From the NCBI GenBank assembly GCA_035236585.1, contig CP141127.1, forward strand, positions 49,614,001 to 49,678,000: a stretch of 64,000 nucleotides of DNA, given 5' to 3'. Shown here piece by piece: positions 1 through 11,990 of this stretch. The DNA comes from Warburgia ugandensis. Its lineage: Eukaryota; Streptophyta; Magnoliopsida; Canellales; Canellaceae. Each line of letters opens with the position of its first letter. Position 1 is the stretch's first letter. Position numbers and translations under genes: made by a program. A model generated the notes under the pieces. The model did not search any database and had not been told where the DNA came from. It saw nothing but the letters and a program-made list of their open reading frames with translations.

Positions 1-1723
1 TCATAGATCCATCATTCAAAGATAGATCAATGACTAAATCTAAATAGATGGTTAGATAAGTCACAGAGTTGGTGATCTAATTTGATTGAGGGTCTTGTCA
101 CGATCAATGGTCAAATCTTCTCTGGCCAATAAAAGGACAAATGGGTCTTGTTCCTCACATTGCAAGGATTGTGACAGTTATCTCAGATATACAAAATCTA
201 TCCTAGATTGGGTAGAATAAAGGAGTCAAAGTTTAAAGGGATAGTGGAGATTACTATGTCAACTCAGCTGATGAAGTTGATTTAGGAGCGGGTGACATGG
301 GCGAGTAACCCTGTCCTAACTAGCCAAAGGAAGAAGGAAACATGAGGGAGAGATGCATGGTTGGCGCACCTGCAGGGCTGTGCAGGCCAAAAGGGAGGGA
401 GGCAAAGAGGGAGAGGCAGGGCTGTGCCAACCGAAGGGAGAAGGGGAAGGGGGAACGGGACTGACATAGTTTGCCAATTGGGTTGCTGCAGTCCAAGATG
501 AATGGAGAGAGACAAAGAGAGAGTGCATGAGGGATAGGGAAGAGGTGGGGTGTCGCAAGCCTACTTGGGCAGCCGAGCCATGTCATGCTAGTGAAGGCGA
601 ATAGGGAGGGAGGAGGAGAGGGGAGACGAGGAGAGGGTTTTTCAGGCTAGGCATTTTGGTCAGGTAACATCAGACGGGGGAGAGAGAGACAGAGAAAGAG
701 AGGGAAATGTGGTGCTAGTGCACCGGTCGGGCAATGCTGGCTAGAGTAGAGCAAAGGGGAAGTGAGACTAGTGCAACTTGCCAGTCGACCTCTGCTGATC
801 TGAGAATAATGGAGGGAGAGAAGAAGAGAGAAAGAGGGGTGTTGGTCTAATATAGGCGGCCGAATTGGGGCATTTGTGTCCAGTTGGCTGCATTGGAGAA
901 GAGGAAACACATGGGCCCTTTCAGGCTAGCTACGATTCCTGTCGTCGAAAGTCACCGGAGAAGAAGGAAGATTGATGGATGGTTATCTTGTGGCCAACCA
1001 GAATGGAAGGAAAGTTCGGCTGAGAGAAATAGGTGACCAAAGAAAGAGCTTTCTGTCTCGGTCAACTTCAAAGAAACGCATTTCTGATGGGTGGAAACAT
1101 GAAAGAAGCAGAGCTTGATCGCCTGAGATGACGACAAAGGAGAGAATGTTTTTGGGCCTAAAGCAGTCACTGAAGATGAGCATGCCAATGGGGGTCTTAA
1201 TGGAAGAAGTTTGCCAGTAAAGGAGATCCGATCGAAGAAGAGGGAGCAATAGGCAGACACCAGGGTTTTCCCCCCTTTCAGCAACAAGCAAACACCAGTG
1301 TTTTCCCCCCCTTTCTCTAGAGTACCTCATTTTGACATGTTTTGGGTCACTGCCCAACATATTGAACTGGGACAACATGTGGCAGCCATCCACCCACATG
1401 TCGTGCTCACTCCTCTCATGATGCATCTGCTGCAGCCCACAAACAGCCAAGATTGAGAGGTACCATTATCAATTTGGAACCCCCTTAATTTAACAAAATT
1501 TTTGGAGATTTTTCACTCCAATCCCCTTTTCACACAAAATTAGTGTCAATGGAGTTGTCTCAATGCATAGATTTCATTTTTCGATAATTTCAAATCCAAA
1601 TTTTGAGTTTTCAAGAGGTCACTTCCTTAAAATTCAATTTGCCAAAAATTCACCTTCTGATTTTTTTCTAATAAGAATCTGTTATAATTATTTAAAAATT
1701 AACTCAAAATTTAAGGTTGTTAC
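1..1723 (-). mobile_element. LTR fragment (3' LTR end of a minus-strand gypsy-like element), purine-rich tract inside
   Basis: The right edge has the layout seen at other LTR ends in this window. A 'ggttgttac' end is followed directly by a pyrimidine-rich stretch and an 'agaaatttc-ttcc-ttgaaatt' motif, which on the minus strand is a polypurine tract next to a 3' LTR. Bases ~1480-1760 align by eye with 32040-32270. From ~280 to 1320 the plus strand is strongly G/A-rich; open frames there come from skewed composition and resemble no protein. The left edge is outside the window. The family is inferred from the end motif only, and the copy is old and diverged. Confidence 0.5.
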
Positions 1724-3110
1724 CTTCCCTCCTTATAGAAATTTCTTCCTTGAAATTTTCTCATGCCATTCTTTAAGTTTCTTTATACCATTCACCAACA
1801 ACTCTAAATAGATATTCTTCTCATCTATTTATTAATCTCAATTTTAAGTTATGATCTATGCTAAAATGATTCCATGATTTAATTTAATGAAGGGTTTCCT
1901 TTCTTGTTTCTCACTTTCTCTCCCCTTATACACACACACACACACACATATTTGGTTACTAATATTTGAAATTATTAATTGTAATCATTGTTCACTACTT
2001 GTTAGAATCATAATTTCTTACTTTACATATGCCCTTATATGTCTCTCTTCTAATTATCTTTATATAAGTGTCTCAATGTAATCTTCTAACCAAGTTTCCA
2101 TGCAAAATCCTACAATTTCATATTCTTTTCTTTCAACCTCTTCTTATATCTATCTTGTTTCTTATCAAAATTCCATTGAATTATCAAAAATAAATAAATT
2201 TTAAGTTTAACTAAGTTTTTTTAGAGAGTTGGTAATTTTCAAGTTTATCCTCTTAGAAAGAACTTGATTCAAAATCATTATAAATCCTAATGACAACCAT
2301 TTGTAAGTTTTATATTTCAACAGTCTCCCTATCTTACTTTATTTATTTATCTTTTCCACATCCTCTTCACAATGGTTATTCTCTGCCCCATTTCCATTCT
2401 TCTCTACCTATACTTTACTAAATGAATTGTGCTTAATTCACTAAGTTAGTCCAAATTCATTATTTAGACTTAGATTACCGATATAAATCTTTTATCTCCT
2501 CTATATCAACTTCACTGCATTTCATTTCTTTTTTTCTTTTCTTTTTTTACTATTGATCTTCCATAATGCCTCAATTATTAATAGTAGTAAAAGTCCACTA
2601 TATATTTTGACTAATCCTATGACTCCAAATTGTCAAGGGATTTTCATTACTATAACCATCTCTTAATCCTTTATATAATGATTCTCAACTTAGTACTATA
2701 CTATAATTGTCGTACTCTCCAAAGTTGTACACATCATCCAAGTTAAAACTTGAACTCTTAGGAAATTGTCCATGTAAATGGATCTTCCATCAAGTACCAA
2801 TGCTTTCACTTGACAATACTAACTCGCGTGCTCCCTCATTCAGATTGTTTCCTCCAAAAATCAGACTATTCCATAAGACACACTCTCTCTCTTCTTCGTA
2901 CATGCACAAGGACTTCTCTCCTTGTTTTGTGGACTCTAAATAACTTTTTGTTGTGAATGGTTGTGAGTCAATTGAATCTAGGCACTGATACCAGACTTCA
3001 AAAGTTTCAAACAATTAGGACATTACCCAAAATGAAAAGTTATTTAATAAGTGCATGTTTAAGGGTAAAATTTACAATTAGACAAGTCACTACATCTGCT
3101 TGTGGATTTG
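1724..3110 (-). mobile_element. Non-coding internal remnant between LTR-like pieces
   Basis: AT-rich sequence follows the LTR end at 1723 and contains no recognisable gag or pol similarity. Two stretches resemble a Met-tRNA primer binding site read on the minus strand ('gataccag' near 2988 and 'gataccaaacc' near 3110), so the internal part of a minus-strand element may end at either. A short (CA)n tract lies at ~1930-1949. I see no gene here. Confidence 0.4.
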
Positions 3111-3147
3111 ATACCAAACCACAGCTTTTGGGTCTACTCATGAATAC

Positions 3148-4500
3148 CTACACCAACCATGACTAAGCGAACCTCATGGGGGCGACCCGACTAGCTCTCG
3201 AACTATTTCCTCATGAGAAGGTACTCATAATGCCCATTGTCTCCATCATAGTGCTGGCATCCATATCATCTCAAAGGTTAGTGACTAATTGCACCTCCTA
3301 ACATAGGATCTCCAAGACTTATAGCACACTGACTCAATGCACTTACCGAGCGATTCGAGACTTAGGACACTCTTAGAGTGCCTGCCCAAAACATCAATGA
3401 AATCTATATCCATAAGGACTTACAGCTGCTCATAGAGAGCTTGCGTAAGCATTGATATATCTGCATCCATTAGGACTTATGGCCACTCATAGAGTGAGCC
3501 TACCTAAATATTGATACAATCAAAACTCACAGCTCATGAAAGAATCCAAACTTCATGGCTCACCATCCCATTAGTGGTGGTTTGACTAATGTCGATGAAA
3601 ACAATGCCTCCAACTCTTGTCCAGATCCTTGAACCCCTTGGTTCAAATCACATAAGCTACAAATCATGTAGGTAATGGAGTATCATGCACTCTTATCCTA
3701 AGTCTGGTAAGGTGAATTATATTTTTACTCTACTATTGATCCATTGTGACAATTTTAAATGATCTTGTCTTATTTATGAAGCTCATGGTTCACATGACCT
3801 TCTTACACTAATGTGTGCCTTCATTTTCACTTCAATACCTTAGTACTTATGTTTTAGGTCTTGATGTGTTTATTATTTCAATAATTTAACTATGTTTTAG
3901 TGCTAGTTATGAGTTTATCACATTTAATAACCATCTTACAAATTGTTCATTTTTTTTTTTTGTGAGGTCACTAGTGATAATCAAATCATATTTGATCTCG
4001 TGGTATAACTGGGTACTTTCCAATCTGCCATTTAGTGTCCTCATGGTGTTGAGTTTTTGGAGCTTAGGTTATTAGGTATGCAATTTAATGCTAGCTGCCT
4101 GAGGTATGATTATCTTGAGTTTTTGGAAAACTATAACGTAGTTGCTAGTCGCCTAAAATTATATTTCAATTGAACATAGGTAAGCAAGACTAGAAGTAAA
4201 TGATTGCATCATACAAGTCTTAGATTAGAGAGGACGTCCTTCAACTAAGCTATAGAAAATCTTCTATAATAAGATAGTTGCAATTTCCTATGTCATTAGT
4301 AGTTAGGTTATGAAACTTTCCAAGTCCTAGCTAAAAAGACCTAATGAAATGATGTCTAGTCCAAGAGCTTAAGAGGCTAAAATGTAGGTTGTTATGCCTA
4401 AATGCATTAACATATGAAGATTCGTTCATAGAACTACTTAGTTTTCCAATATTGTCAAAAATTCAAACTTGAGGGCAATTTGGTAATCTCTCACCTTCTA
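3148..4500. repeat. Dispersed LTR-type repeat, copy a (direct copy at ~10559-11990)
   Basis: The stretch starting with 'cctacaccaaccatgac' aligns in the same orientation with 10559 onward, including a shared 'cctcatggggg' block, a shared short tandem array (3364-3535) and a shared 'gggcaatttggtaat' block near 4470. The two copies are clearly diverged by substitutions and small length changes. The GC content and block order resemble LTR sequence of the gypsy-like elements nearby, but no clean LTR termini are visible. There is no coding potential. Confidence 0.55.
3364..3535. repeat. Minisatellite, ~50-58-bp unit, about 3 copies
   Basis: Units begin with 'aggacactcttagag' (3364), 'aggacttacagctg' (3416) and 'aggacttatggcc' (3472). 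Each contains an 'actcatagag'-type core and a 'cattgat'-type end. The same array, with about five units, is present in the second copy of this repeat at 10793-11055, so the array belongs to the element. Confidence 0.65.
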
Positions 4501-4870
4501 TACAAATTATCTTCTTGCCCCTCCTTTTGTTTAGTTCATGCTTTGTTCTTACGTTGCTCAACATCTAGTGAATTATATAATAAATAGGTTTTCATGACAA
4601 TTAAAAAAAAAGGATTTCCACATCTTTTCTTTATTAGCAATTCTAGAATTCCTCTAACCTAGGGCATTTTGGTAGAATTTTTCACCTTCTAGACAAATTA
4701 CTTCTTGCCTCTTATTTTGTTTAGTTAAAAAGTTTGTTTTACATTCTTTATATCATTAGTAAGGAGGGTCATTAGTGGTAGTAACATTCCTAACTTGAAA
4801 AGGTTTAAATTTTAAAGATTTTTCTTTGAGAGGAATTTTGAAATTTCTAGACTTAGGATGGCAGTGCAAG
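4380..4870. repeat. Outer arm of a large inverted repeat (partner 9850-10310)
   Basis: Read on the minus strand, 9850-10310 reproduces this stretch block by block: 'gggcaatttggtaat', a 'cctccttttgttta' block, a 'cttctttattag' block, a 'ctctaacctaggg' block, and 'gtcattagtgg' to 'aaaggtttaaa'. The arms differ at many positions. They are probably two copies of the same LTR-type repeat in opposite orientation. Confidence 0.7.
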
Positions 4871-5169
4871 TATGGTCATTTCAATAATTACCCTGAATTA
4901 TAATTTTTTTTTTAATTACCCTGACTTATAATTTTATTTTTTAAGGCTTGCAGTGTCTAGCCTTTCCTAATCATTAGTGGTAGTAACATTCCTAACTTGA
5001 AAAGGTTTAAATTTTAAAGATTTTTCTTTGAGAGGAATTTTGAAATTTCTAGACTTAGGATGGCAGTGCAAGTATGGTCATTTTAGTAATTACCCTGAAT
5101 TATAATTTTTTTAATTACCCTGAATTATAATTTTATTTTTTAAGGCTTGCAGTGTCTAGCCTTTCCTAA
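4769..5169. repeat. Tandem duplication, two ~200-bp copies
   Basis: Copy 1 (4769-4970) and copy 2 (4971-5169) both start 'tcattagtggtagtaacatt' and end 'gtctagcctttcctaa'. They are nearly identical, differing mainly in A/T run lengths and a few substitutions. Each contains an internal doubled 'aattaccctga-ttataatttt' block. Near-identity shows the duplication is much younger than the surrounding repeat debris. It directly abuts the gag-protease remnant at 5170. Confidence 0.9.
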
Positions 5170-6781
5170 AAATACAATGACTCGCCATCAGGGGTACACA
5201 GAGTGACCCGCTTCTTCCTCCAGTCAACTAGAGCTCCATGCTCAACCGACCAATCCATGCCTAATATCACATCAAAATCAGCCATGTCTAGGACAATGAG
5301 ATCTATGCTCAGGACCTTGTCTGACATAACCATAGGTATACCCTAGACATACTACTATACCATCACCGGTTGACCTACTAACACACTAACCTCCAACAGA
5401 AATCCTAATCTACTCAATGGATCATCTATACATGCAACAAAACTATGTAAGATGCAACAAAACTATGTAAGATGAATGAGTGGGTGAATTGAGGATCCAC
5501 ATGGACACATGCATATCTATCAACAATAGAGATAGTACCTTCCACGATGGCACGTGATGCACATGCCTGGTTGGTGGTAATAGTGAATACTCACCACTGA
5601 CTCCTGGGCATCTAACCCTACACGATGTCTAATCTAGGATGTGATCTCATTGCAGTTGTCCTACTCTACTGGCTTTGGGACAATCCCATGTTATATGACC
5701 AGGTTGGCCACAAGTGTAGAATCGACCTAGTCCATAACGTCGCTAGCCTGGATGCTAAAGTCGACACCTTTGACATACCTCCTAATCACTATCTCTGCCC
5801 TTGTGCTAGTCGGGCATGTCATGCAATCTTCTTCCTAGTGGAAAATTTCTTCTTTTGCACTCCTCCCGAGATGGGCCTAGGACCAATGAATCTGTTTCTA
5901 TCTTTGCTTGTGTCTCTCAGCTCACGCTCCAAGATGGAGGCAAGCTTTGCAACCCTTGCTACTGTAGTGGGCTAAGAAGTTAGTATTTGATGCTTCAAAT
6001 CAAAATTTAGGCCTTTGACAAACTTGTGAACCTCCTTCATCTCTGTAGAACACATATCTGGCACAAACCAACAAATCTGAGAGTACTCCACTTTGTACTG
6101 TGCTATTGTTCTTGTGCCCTCCATGAGCGTCATAAAGTCTAGTCCCATCTGCTCCTAAAGATGGGGAGGAAGAAACCTATACATGAAGATGTCCTTAAAG
6201 TCGTCCCAGGCAACAATGTTGCCACCCTCAAAGCAATTCCTCCTAGCCGTCAGCCACCACTATACTACATCACCTATGAGGAAAAAAGTGGCAACTACTA
6301 CTCTGTGATCGCTCAACACTATCATGGCCTTAAAGATACTCTCCACATAAAATAGCCATAAGTTGGCTACCTCTAGACCGTCTTTCCTTGAAAACTTAGG
6401 AGCTATCCTCCTAAATCTTTCGAGGAGGTTGTCCACTGAAGGCCGCTCCTCTCACTTAGGATCTACTTCCCCAACTATAACCAGCTAGAACTCACAGTCT
6501 CCTTGTCATCCTCTAAAGAAAGACATTGACAGCCTCATCTGCTGGGTTGCCCTAGGTCCCATCCGTTGCCACTTGCACATCATGTGGTGCTGGCAAGCCA
6601 ACACTACGTTTTTGTGGAGGCATTTGTGACAACAAGGGGGATCTTTAATGAGTCATCTTTTCTAATTATCATAACTAAGTTTCCTACATGTACCTAAACT
6701 TAATTCTTCCTATGTGTTGACACTTTGTCCTTTAATGACTTTAATTGTGAGTAGCGTGGCATCTGCTTTGATACCAAAATC
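5170..6781 (-). mobile_element. Ty3/gypsy internal remnant: gag and protease (fossil)
   Basis: On the minus strand, translation in more than one frame gives pieces typical of plant Ty3/gypsy elements. There is a capsid-like gag stretch (about 6400-6000, with 'W-DDF---F---FLPPHL' and 'QYKVEYSQI' style motifs), a CCHC-type zinc-knuckle region ('CGQPGHITWDCP', near 5680-5725), then an aspartic-protease tail (5340-5170, with 'DFDVILGMDWSVEHGA'). The protease motif is the form used by chromovirus-type (Tekay/Del-like) elements. RT and integrase are absent on this side. At the right edge, 'gctttgataccaaaatc' (6765-6781) is a primer-binding-site-like sequence adjoining the LTR that starts at 6782. 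The copy is a truncated, multiply broken fossil. Confidence 0.8.
6765..6781 (-). other. Primer binding site, initiator Met tRNA type
   Basis: The minus strand reads GATTTTGGTATCAAAGC, one change from the usual TGGTATCAGAGC complement of the initiator Met tRNA 3' end. It lies directly next to the LTR terminus 'tgtaacatccc' at 6782, which fixes the orientation of the element as minus. Confidence 0.75.
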
Positions 6782-8944
6782 TGTAACATCCCAAGTTCTT
6801 CAAACTTCTATTCATTTTAATTTGGAAAGAAATCCAAATTTCCTTATTTTTGAAAAGTAGGATTAGATAGGTAGATTCGACATTCATCAACTTCATCCTA
6901 GGTGTTACTAAGAAACCTTCACATGCAAGTAAAATAATAGTCATCTAACTTAAGAATAGTTAGAGACACATGCCACAGGATTTACCATATAGTCACAATT
7001 AAAGTCACATCCCATTTAATTACCCAAACACAATCATACTACAATTATCCAAAGCATCAACAAAAGTTTTACAAGTATTCATTATGGGTAAAGGAGTGAA
7101 TTTTCTCCTGATTTGAAGTTTGTCATGTGTTCTACAAAACCCTTCTCACATTGTCCAAATTTTGTTTGAATATGAAGTTACAAACTTAGGAATGGGTGCA
7201 CCTTGCCTATCGTATGCAGGAAAATAGGGTGCGCCCAGTCCCTATTCTTACTTTGTACCACGATAAAATCCATGAAAACCTTAGCAATTTCATAAATTGA
7301 TTACACCTATGTCAATCTCATACAATGCAGAAAAGAACCCGGATACATTTCTTTGAATTATAGAGAATTATGGGTGTAGTTAGCACAATGAACACCCCCT
7401 TATTGACCATGAACTAGCAGCCCTAATAGCAATAGAGCATTGTTAAAAACTTGAATAAGTCTTGATCAATCCATCAGAAATCCAACTATAAATCTAGCAT
7501 GCATACAATATAAACAAGTAGGATAATTAAGCAAGAGAAATATTTTTACAGCATATTCAATCATTATTTAAGGAAAAAAATCTTGTCGTTGCATGTTAAT
7601 ATTGTTTGTACCAAGATCTCTTAAGTCTAGAAATTGTTATGTATTACACTGAATTATAGGAAGATCTTAGTTTCACGAAATTAAACTCATTACTCATGGA
7701 CATACGCTTGCACCTATGCTATCGCATACTTTATTTTCATGTATGGTTTGTGCCTCCAAAACTCTTGCAAATTACTAGCAAACCTTCAATTTTTTCTGGT
7801 AAAACTCAAGCACACTCAGCAACGAATAGAACCTAGAAAGGAATTTCAACAGTGAGGTGGAAAATAGTTCATGCATTTGAATCATCCCCTATTTTCCTCT
7901 TGCGTGTAGAAACAAAAATAGAGCATGACAAAGGTAGAAGAAAAACTCATTGATTTCAATAATGAATCCATGTATTCCTAGTTGTTAAATGGAGTCTACC
8001 ACCACTGACATGCAATACGTATTCCATTCATAAGATCAGTTAACTATAAGCAACAAATTGAATTGAAAATGTTATTAGGAGTACTATGCATGGTTCAGAA
8101 ATGACACTCAACAACGTTTGCACATTTTCCCAGTTAACAATTCACATTTTCACTTGCTAAACCAGGCATGCATTAGTAGTTCTTCCCATACCTAAACCCC
8201 AACCTGATAGTGGAGCTTGGATGGCTATACTTCTAACTATCTTCATTGAGTTGCAAGTTTTTTTTCTACCCGTTGCATGGAGTTTAACTCAAGCAGGAGC
8301 CTCAACTTCCCAGCTTGCCCATGCTCCTCAAATGGTATCTTTCCTCCTCTCCTTTGGTTTCTCCACTCATTACTCACTCTCTCAGCATCTTCCTCTCCCA
8401 GCTCCTTCTTCTCCCTCATCATTCCCCTCTTCACTAGTTCTTCCTTCCCCACCTTGTTAATGGCTAGAGTATCTTCTCAGCCTAAGTTGTAATTTAGATT
8501 TTTATACCTAAGTTGTTTTATGCATGTGGGAAATGACCAATACATGAGAATCGATGATATATAAGTGGGGAGTGAACAGTGAGAGGAAGAGGATGACTAG
8601 GGAGGAAGAAGAGGGAGATTGTGGGGGAAACTAGCTGGTAACCTAGGGAGAAGAAATTTGAAACAAAGAAGAGAACATCTAGAAGGAAGCTGGAAGCTTG
8701 GCGAGGGAGAAATGAGATGATAGTGGAGCTTCTTCTCCAAGGATTAGCTCAACATGCAGGGAACCCATAGTTTGTAAACTCAGTAGAGGAATTTGTGATC
8801 TAGCCGTCCAAACTTCAATTTAAGGTAGGAGAATTTAAGTGGGATGATTAACTAATAGGAGCTTGGATTAGCCAAGCCTAGAATTGGTGAATTTGGCACT
8901 CAAAGTTTCAAGTTACTAGTTTCCTAAAGGTTGAACCAGTAACT
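6782..8944 (-). mobile_element. 5' LTR (minus element) and adjoining repeat sequence
   Basis: The LTR starts with 'tgtaacatccc' next to the primer site. Its far end is not clear. From about 7070 to 7590 the sequence forms one arm of an inverted repeat with 8945-9500. The spacer 7591-8944 has a pyrimidine-rich patch (8340-8460) and then a purine-rich patch (8580-8720), a pattern seen in other LTR pieces of this window. Open frames in the pyrimidine patch reflect composition only. Confidence 0.5.
7070..7590. repeat. Inner inverted-repeat arm, left
   Basis: This arm is matched on the opposite strand by 8945-9500. Landmarks shared in order are 'tttgaagtttgtcatgtgtt', 'tagtccct-ttct-actttgtacca', 'aaaatccatgaa', 'atttctttgaattat' and 'aacaagtagga'. 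By eye the identity is clearly above chance but with many substitutions. Confidence 0.8.
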
Positions 8945-9500
8945 TGTAATGACAGGATTTTCTACCTTAAACAATGATTCAATAGGCTACAAAATGTGAT
9001 ATTTCTCTTACTTAATGATCCTACTTGTTTATATTATATGCATGCTAGGTTTATATTTGGGTTTTTGATGGATTGAGTGAGACTTATTAGAGTTTTTAAC
9101 ATGCTCTATTACTGTCAGGGCTATTGGTTCATGGTGAACAAGGGGTGTTCATCATGCTAGCCACACCCCTAATTCTCCATAATTCAAAGAAATGTATCTA
9201 GGTCATTTTCTTCATTGTATAAACTTAATGTATATGTAATCAATTGATGAAATTTCTAAGGTCTTCATGGATTTTACAGTGGTACAAAGTGAGAACAGGG
9301 ACTAGGAGCACCCTGTTTTCCTACACATAGGCAGGCAATGTGTACCCAATCCCAAGATTGTAACTTTGGATTCAAACCAAATTTGGAAAATGTGAGAAGT
9401 GGGTTTTGCAGAACACATGACAAACTTCAAATAAAGAGAAATTTCTCACATTTACCCATAGTGATTACCTACAGAACTGATGGTGCAAGCTGGGAGAAAA
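8945..9500. repeat. Inner inverted-repeat arm, right
   Basis: Reverse-complement partner of 7070-7590, separated from it by about 1.35 kb. Together with the outer arms (4380-4870 and 9850-10310) the order is outer-inner-inner-outer, but the left side carries an extra ~2.2 kb (duplication, gag-protease and LTR start) between outer and inner arms. That fits an element inserted into one of two oppositely oriented repeat copies. Confidence 0.8.
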
Positions 9501-9849
9501 TGCACCATTTCCTAGTTCATGGAGAACAGGAAAAGGGTTCCTTCACATTCAATCCAAGTTTGTGGGTGTTTAAAATGAATAAGTATGCTAGGGAAGTGGA
9601 AAACTAAGTTAGGATCATGCAAATAATATTGAATTGAAAACTTGGAAGCATATTGAATTTCATCAAACAGTAGCATGTAGCTACTGGTTTTGGTCAAGTA
9701 AGGAAGAAGATGACTAGAATTATCGAGTCCCATGGAATTTTAGTCCCAAAATTTTAAGTGTAAAATTTGAAGATGATTGTAATTCTTGAGCTCCACAGAA
9801 TTTGAGTCCCCAGAAGTTCATGTGTAAAAATTGCACTTACAAGGAATTT

Positions 9850-10310
9850 AGAAATTTTTAAATTTCCAGTCAAAGGAAAATCTTTAAAATTAAATCTTTT
9901 CAAGTTAGGAATATCACTGCCACTAATGACCCTCCTTATTGATGATATAAAGAATTTAAGACAAACATTTAAACTGAATAAAATGAGAGGCAAGAAGTAA
10001 TTTGTTTAGAAGTTGATAAAATTACCAAATTGCCCTAGGTTAGAGGAATTCCAAAATTCCTTAATAAAGAAAAGATGTGAAAATCCTTTTCTTTCTTAAT
10101 TTTCATGAAAATGTATTGATGGTATAATTCACCAAACATTGACCAATGTAAGAACAAAGCTTGAACTAAATAAAAGGAGGGGCAAGAGGGTAATTTGTCT
10201 AAAAGGTGGGAGATTACCAAATTGCCATTAGATTAGAATTTTTGACAATATTGGAAAACTAAGTAGTTCTATGAATGAAGCCTCATATGTTAATACATTT
10301 AGTCACAACC
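9850..10310. repeat. Outer inverted-repeat arm, right
   Basis: Reverse complement of 4380-4870, with matching blocks in reverse order. No gene is present; short open frames across it are not protein-like. Confidence 0.7.
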
Positions 10311-10343
10311 ACCTAAGTTTTAGACTATACCAAAGCCTCATAA

Positions 10344-10436
10344 GTGGAATATTGTCATACCACCGAGACCATGAGTGCCATATCGTCCTACCACGGGGAC
10401 AATTAGTGGCATATCATCCTACCAAAGTGACCAATG
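10344..10436. repeat. Minisatellite, 31-bp unit, three copies
   Basis: Units start at 10344, 10375 and 10406 with 'gtggaatattgtcatacca', 'gtgccatatcgtcctacca' and 'gtggcatatcatcctacca'. The period is exactly 31 bp with several substitutions between units. Confidence 0.85.
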
Positions 10437-10558
10437 GTCTAAACTCTTGAGAATGACCAATACGTCCAACATGCTAACAACACATAGATAGATATGCTTG
10501 CAAGGCCCTACCATAACCTACTGGCAACTACTGTAGGTTTTACGTTTGCTAGCAAATA

Positions 10559-11990
10559 CCTACACAAACCATGACTCATTGGACCTCATGGGGGCTACCC
10601 AACTAACTCTCGAAGCACTTTCCTATGAGAAGGAACTCCTACTACCTATCATCTCTGTCACAAGGCATGTATCAATATCATCTTAGAGTTTAGCGACCAA
10701 CGACACCTCCTAGGATAGGGTCTCTAAGACTTACAATGGCACATAGCATGCCTGCCTCCAGGTCTTATTGCCGCCCTAGGTGAGCAAGCCTCTAGGTCTT
10801 ATGGTACTCGTAGAGCACCTGCTGAGCAATTTGTGACTTAGGACACTCATAGAGTGACTACCCAAAACATCAATGAAATATATATCCACAAGGACTTACA
10901 ACTACTCATGGAGCACCTGCCTAAGCATCGATAAATCTACTTCCATCAGGACTTACGACCACTCGTAGAGTGCCTATCAAAAGTATTGATGAAATCCACA
11001 ATTATTAGGGCTTACAGCTGATCATAGAGCACTTACCTAAGTATCAATAAAAACAAAACTATTGGCTTGTAAAACAAATCCAAATCTTAAGGCTCACCAC
11101 CATGTTTGTGGTGCTTGCCAATTATCGATGAAAATAATGTCTCCGGGCCTTGGCCCAATCTGCAAACCCATCAATTTAAATCATGGAAATCTCTAAATCA
11201 TGAACATGATAGAGTATCGTGCAGTGCCATCTAATGTCTGGTGGTGCGAAGTATTTAGTTAATCCAATTCTCAACTTATGGTGTAGTCGTTTAGTTGGCA
11301 TTACCCTCTACATAGTATTAAGAGCTAGATATCTTACTGCAAGAATGTGTGTTTTTAATTTCATCTCTAGTCTTATGGTTATGATGCATTATTCCATGTC
11401 ATTATTATTTCCATGCCTTACTTACCAATCCCTTAGTACTTATTATGAGGTTATCATGTTTAATAATTATCTTTTAACTATTCTGTCCATTAAAGTTATT
11501 AACTATAACCAACTTAGGTTTGGACTCAAGGCATAGTTAAGTGTTTTAGCCTCTTTTCAATTTAAACATCACGTCAAAGTTGAATCCTAAGCTTTAGATG
11601 GACTATTGGCTATTGTTTGGTGCTTAGGTGTAAGGGCCTTGAGCTATTGAAGCTAAGGCATAATAAGCTATTTTTTCATGCGTCAACTAATAACTAAATT
11701 AGGGGTTTTCAAGTGATTTTTATGGCTAAGTCTCTTGTAGTTGAGCCTAAATGAGTTTGCAAGTGAAGTTCCCTTAATGGTTCCACTTGGTTTTCTAATT
11801 GTTTCAGGTTTTCAACCTAAGGGTAATTTTGTAATTTCTTTCACTTGGGATAATTACCTATTTTTCCTTCTCAATTTTTTAGCTTAATGATGGATTCTGA
11901 ATTCATACATTATCATAAATATGTTCAATTAGTGGTGATCACTTTTCTTTTAAGAATTGGACTAGGGGCAATTTGGTAATTTCTCCTACA
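10559..11990. repeat. Dispersed LTR-type repeat, copy b
   Basis: Same-orientation copy of 3148-4500. It includes the 'cctcatgggggctaccc' block, a ~57-bp tandem array (units near 10793, 10840, 10891, 10948 and 11007) and 'gggcaatttggtaattt' near 11970. It is diverged and has no coding sequence. Confidence 0.55.

Noticed and set aside
5625-5975. 116-codon open frame on the plus strand
   Set aside because: Antisense shadow of the zinc-knuckle part of a gypsy gag remnant.
10793-11055. Spaced repeats that could be mistaken for a CRISPR array
   Set aside because: Units are diverged head-to-tail repeats without constant repeats and unique spacers, in a eukaryotic nuclear context.
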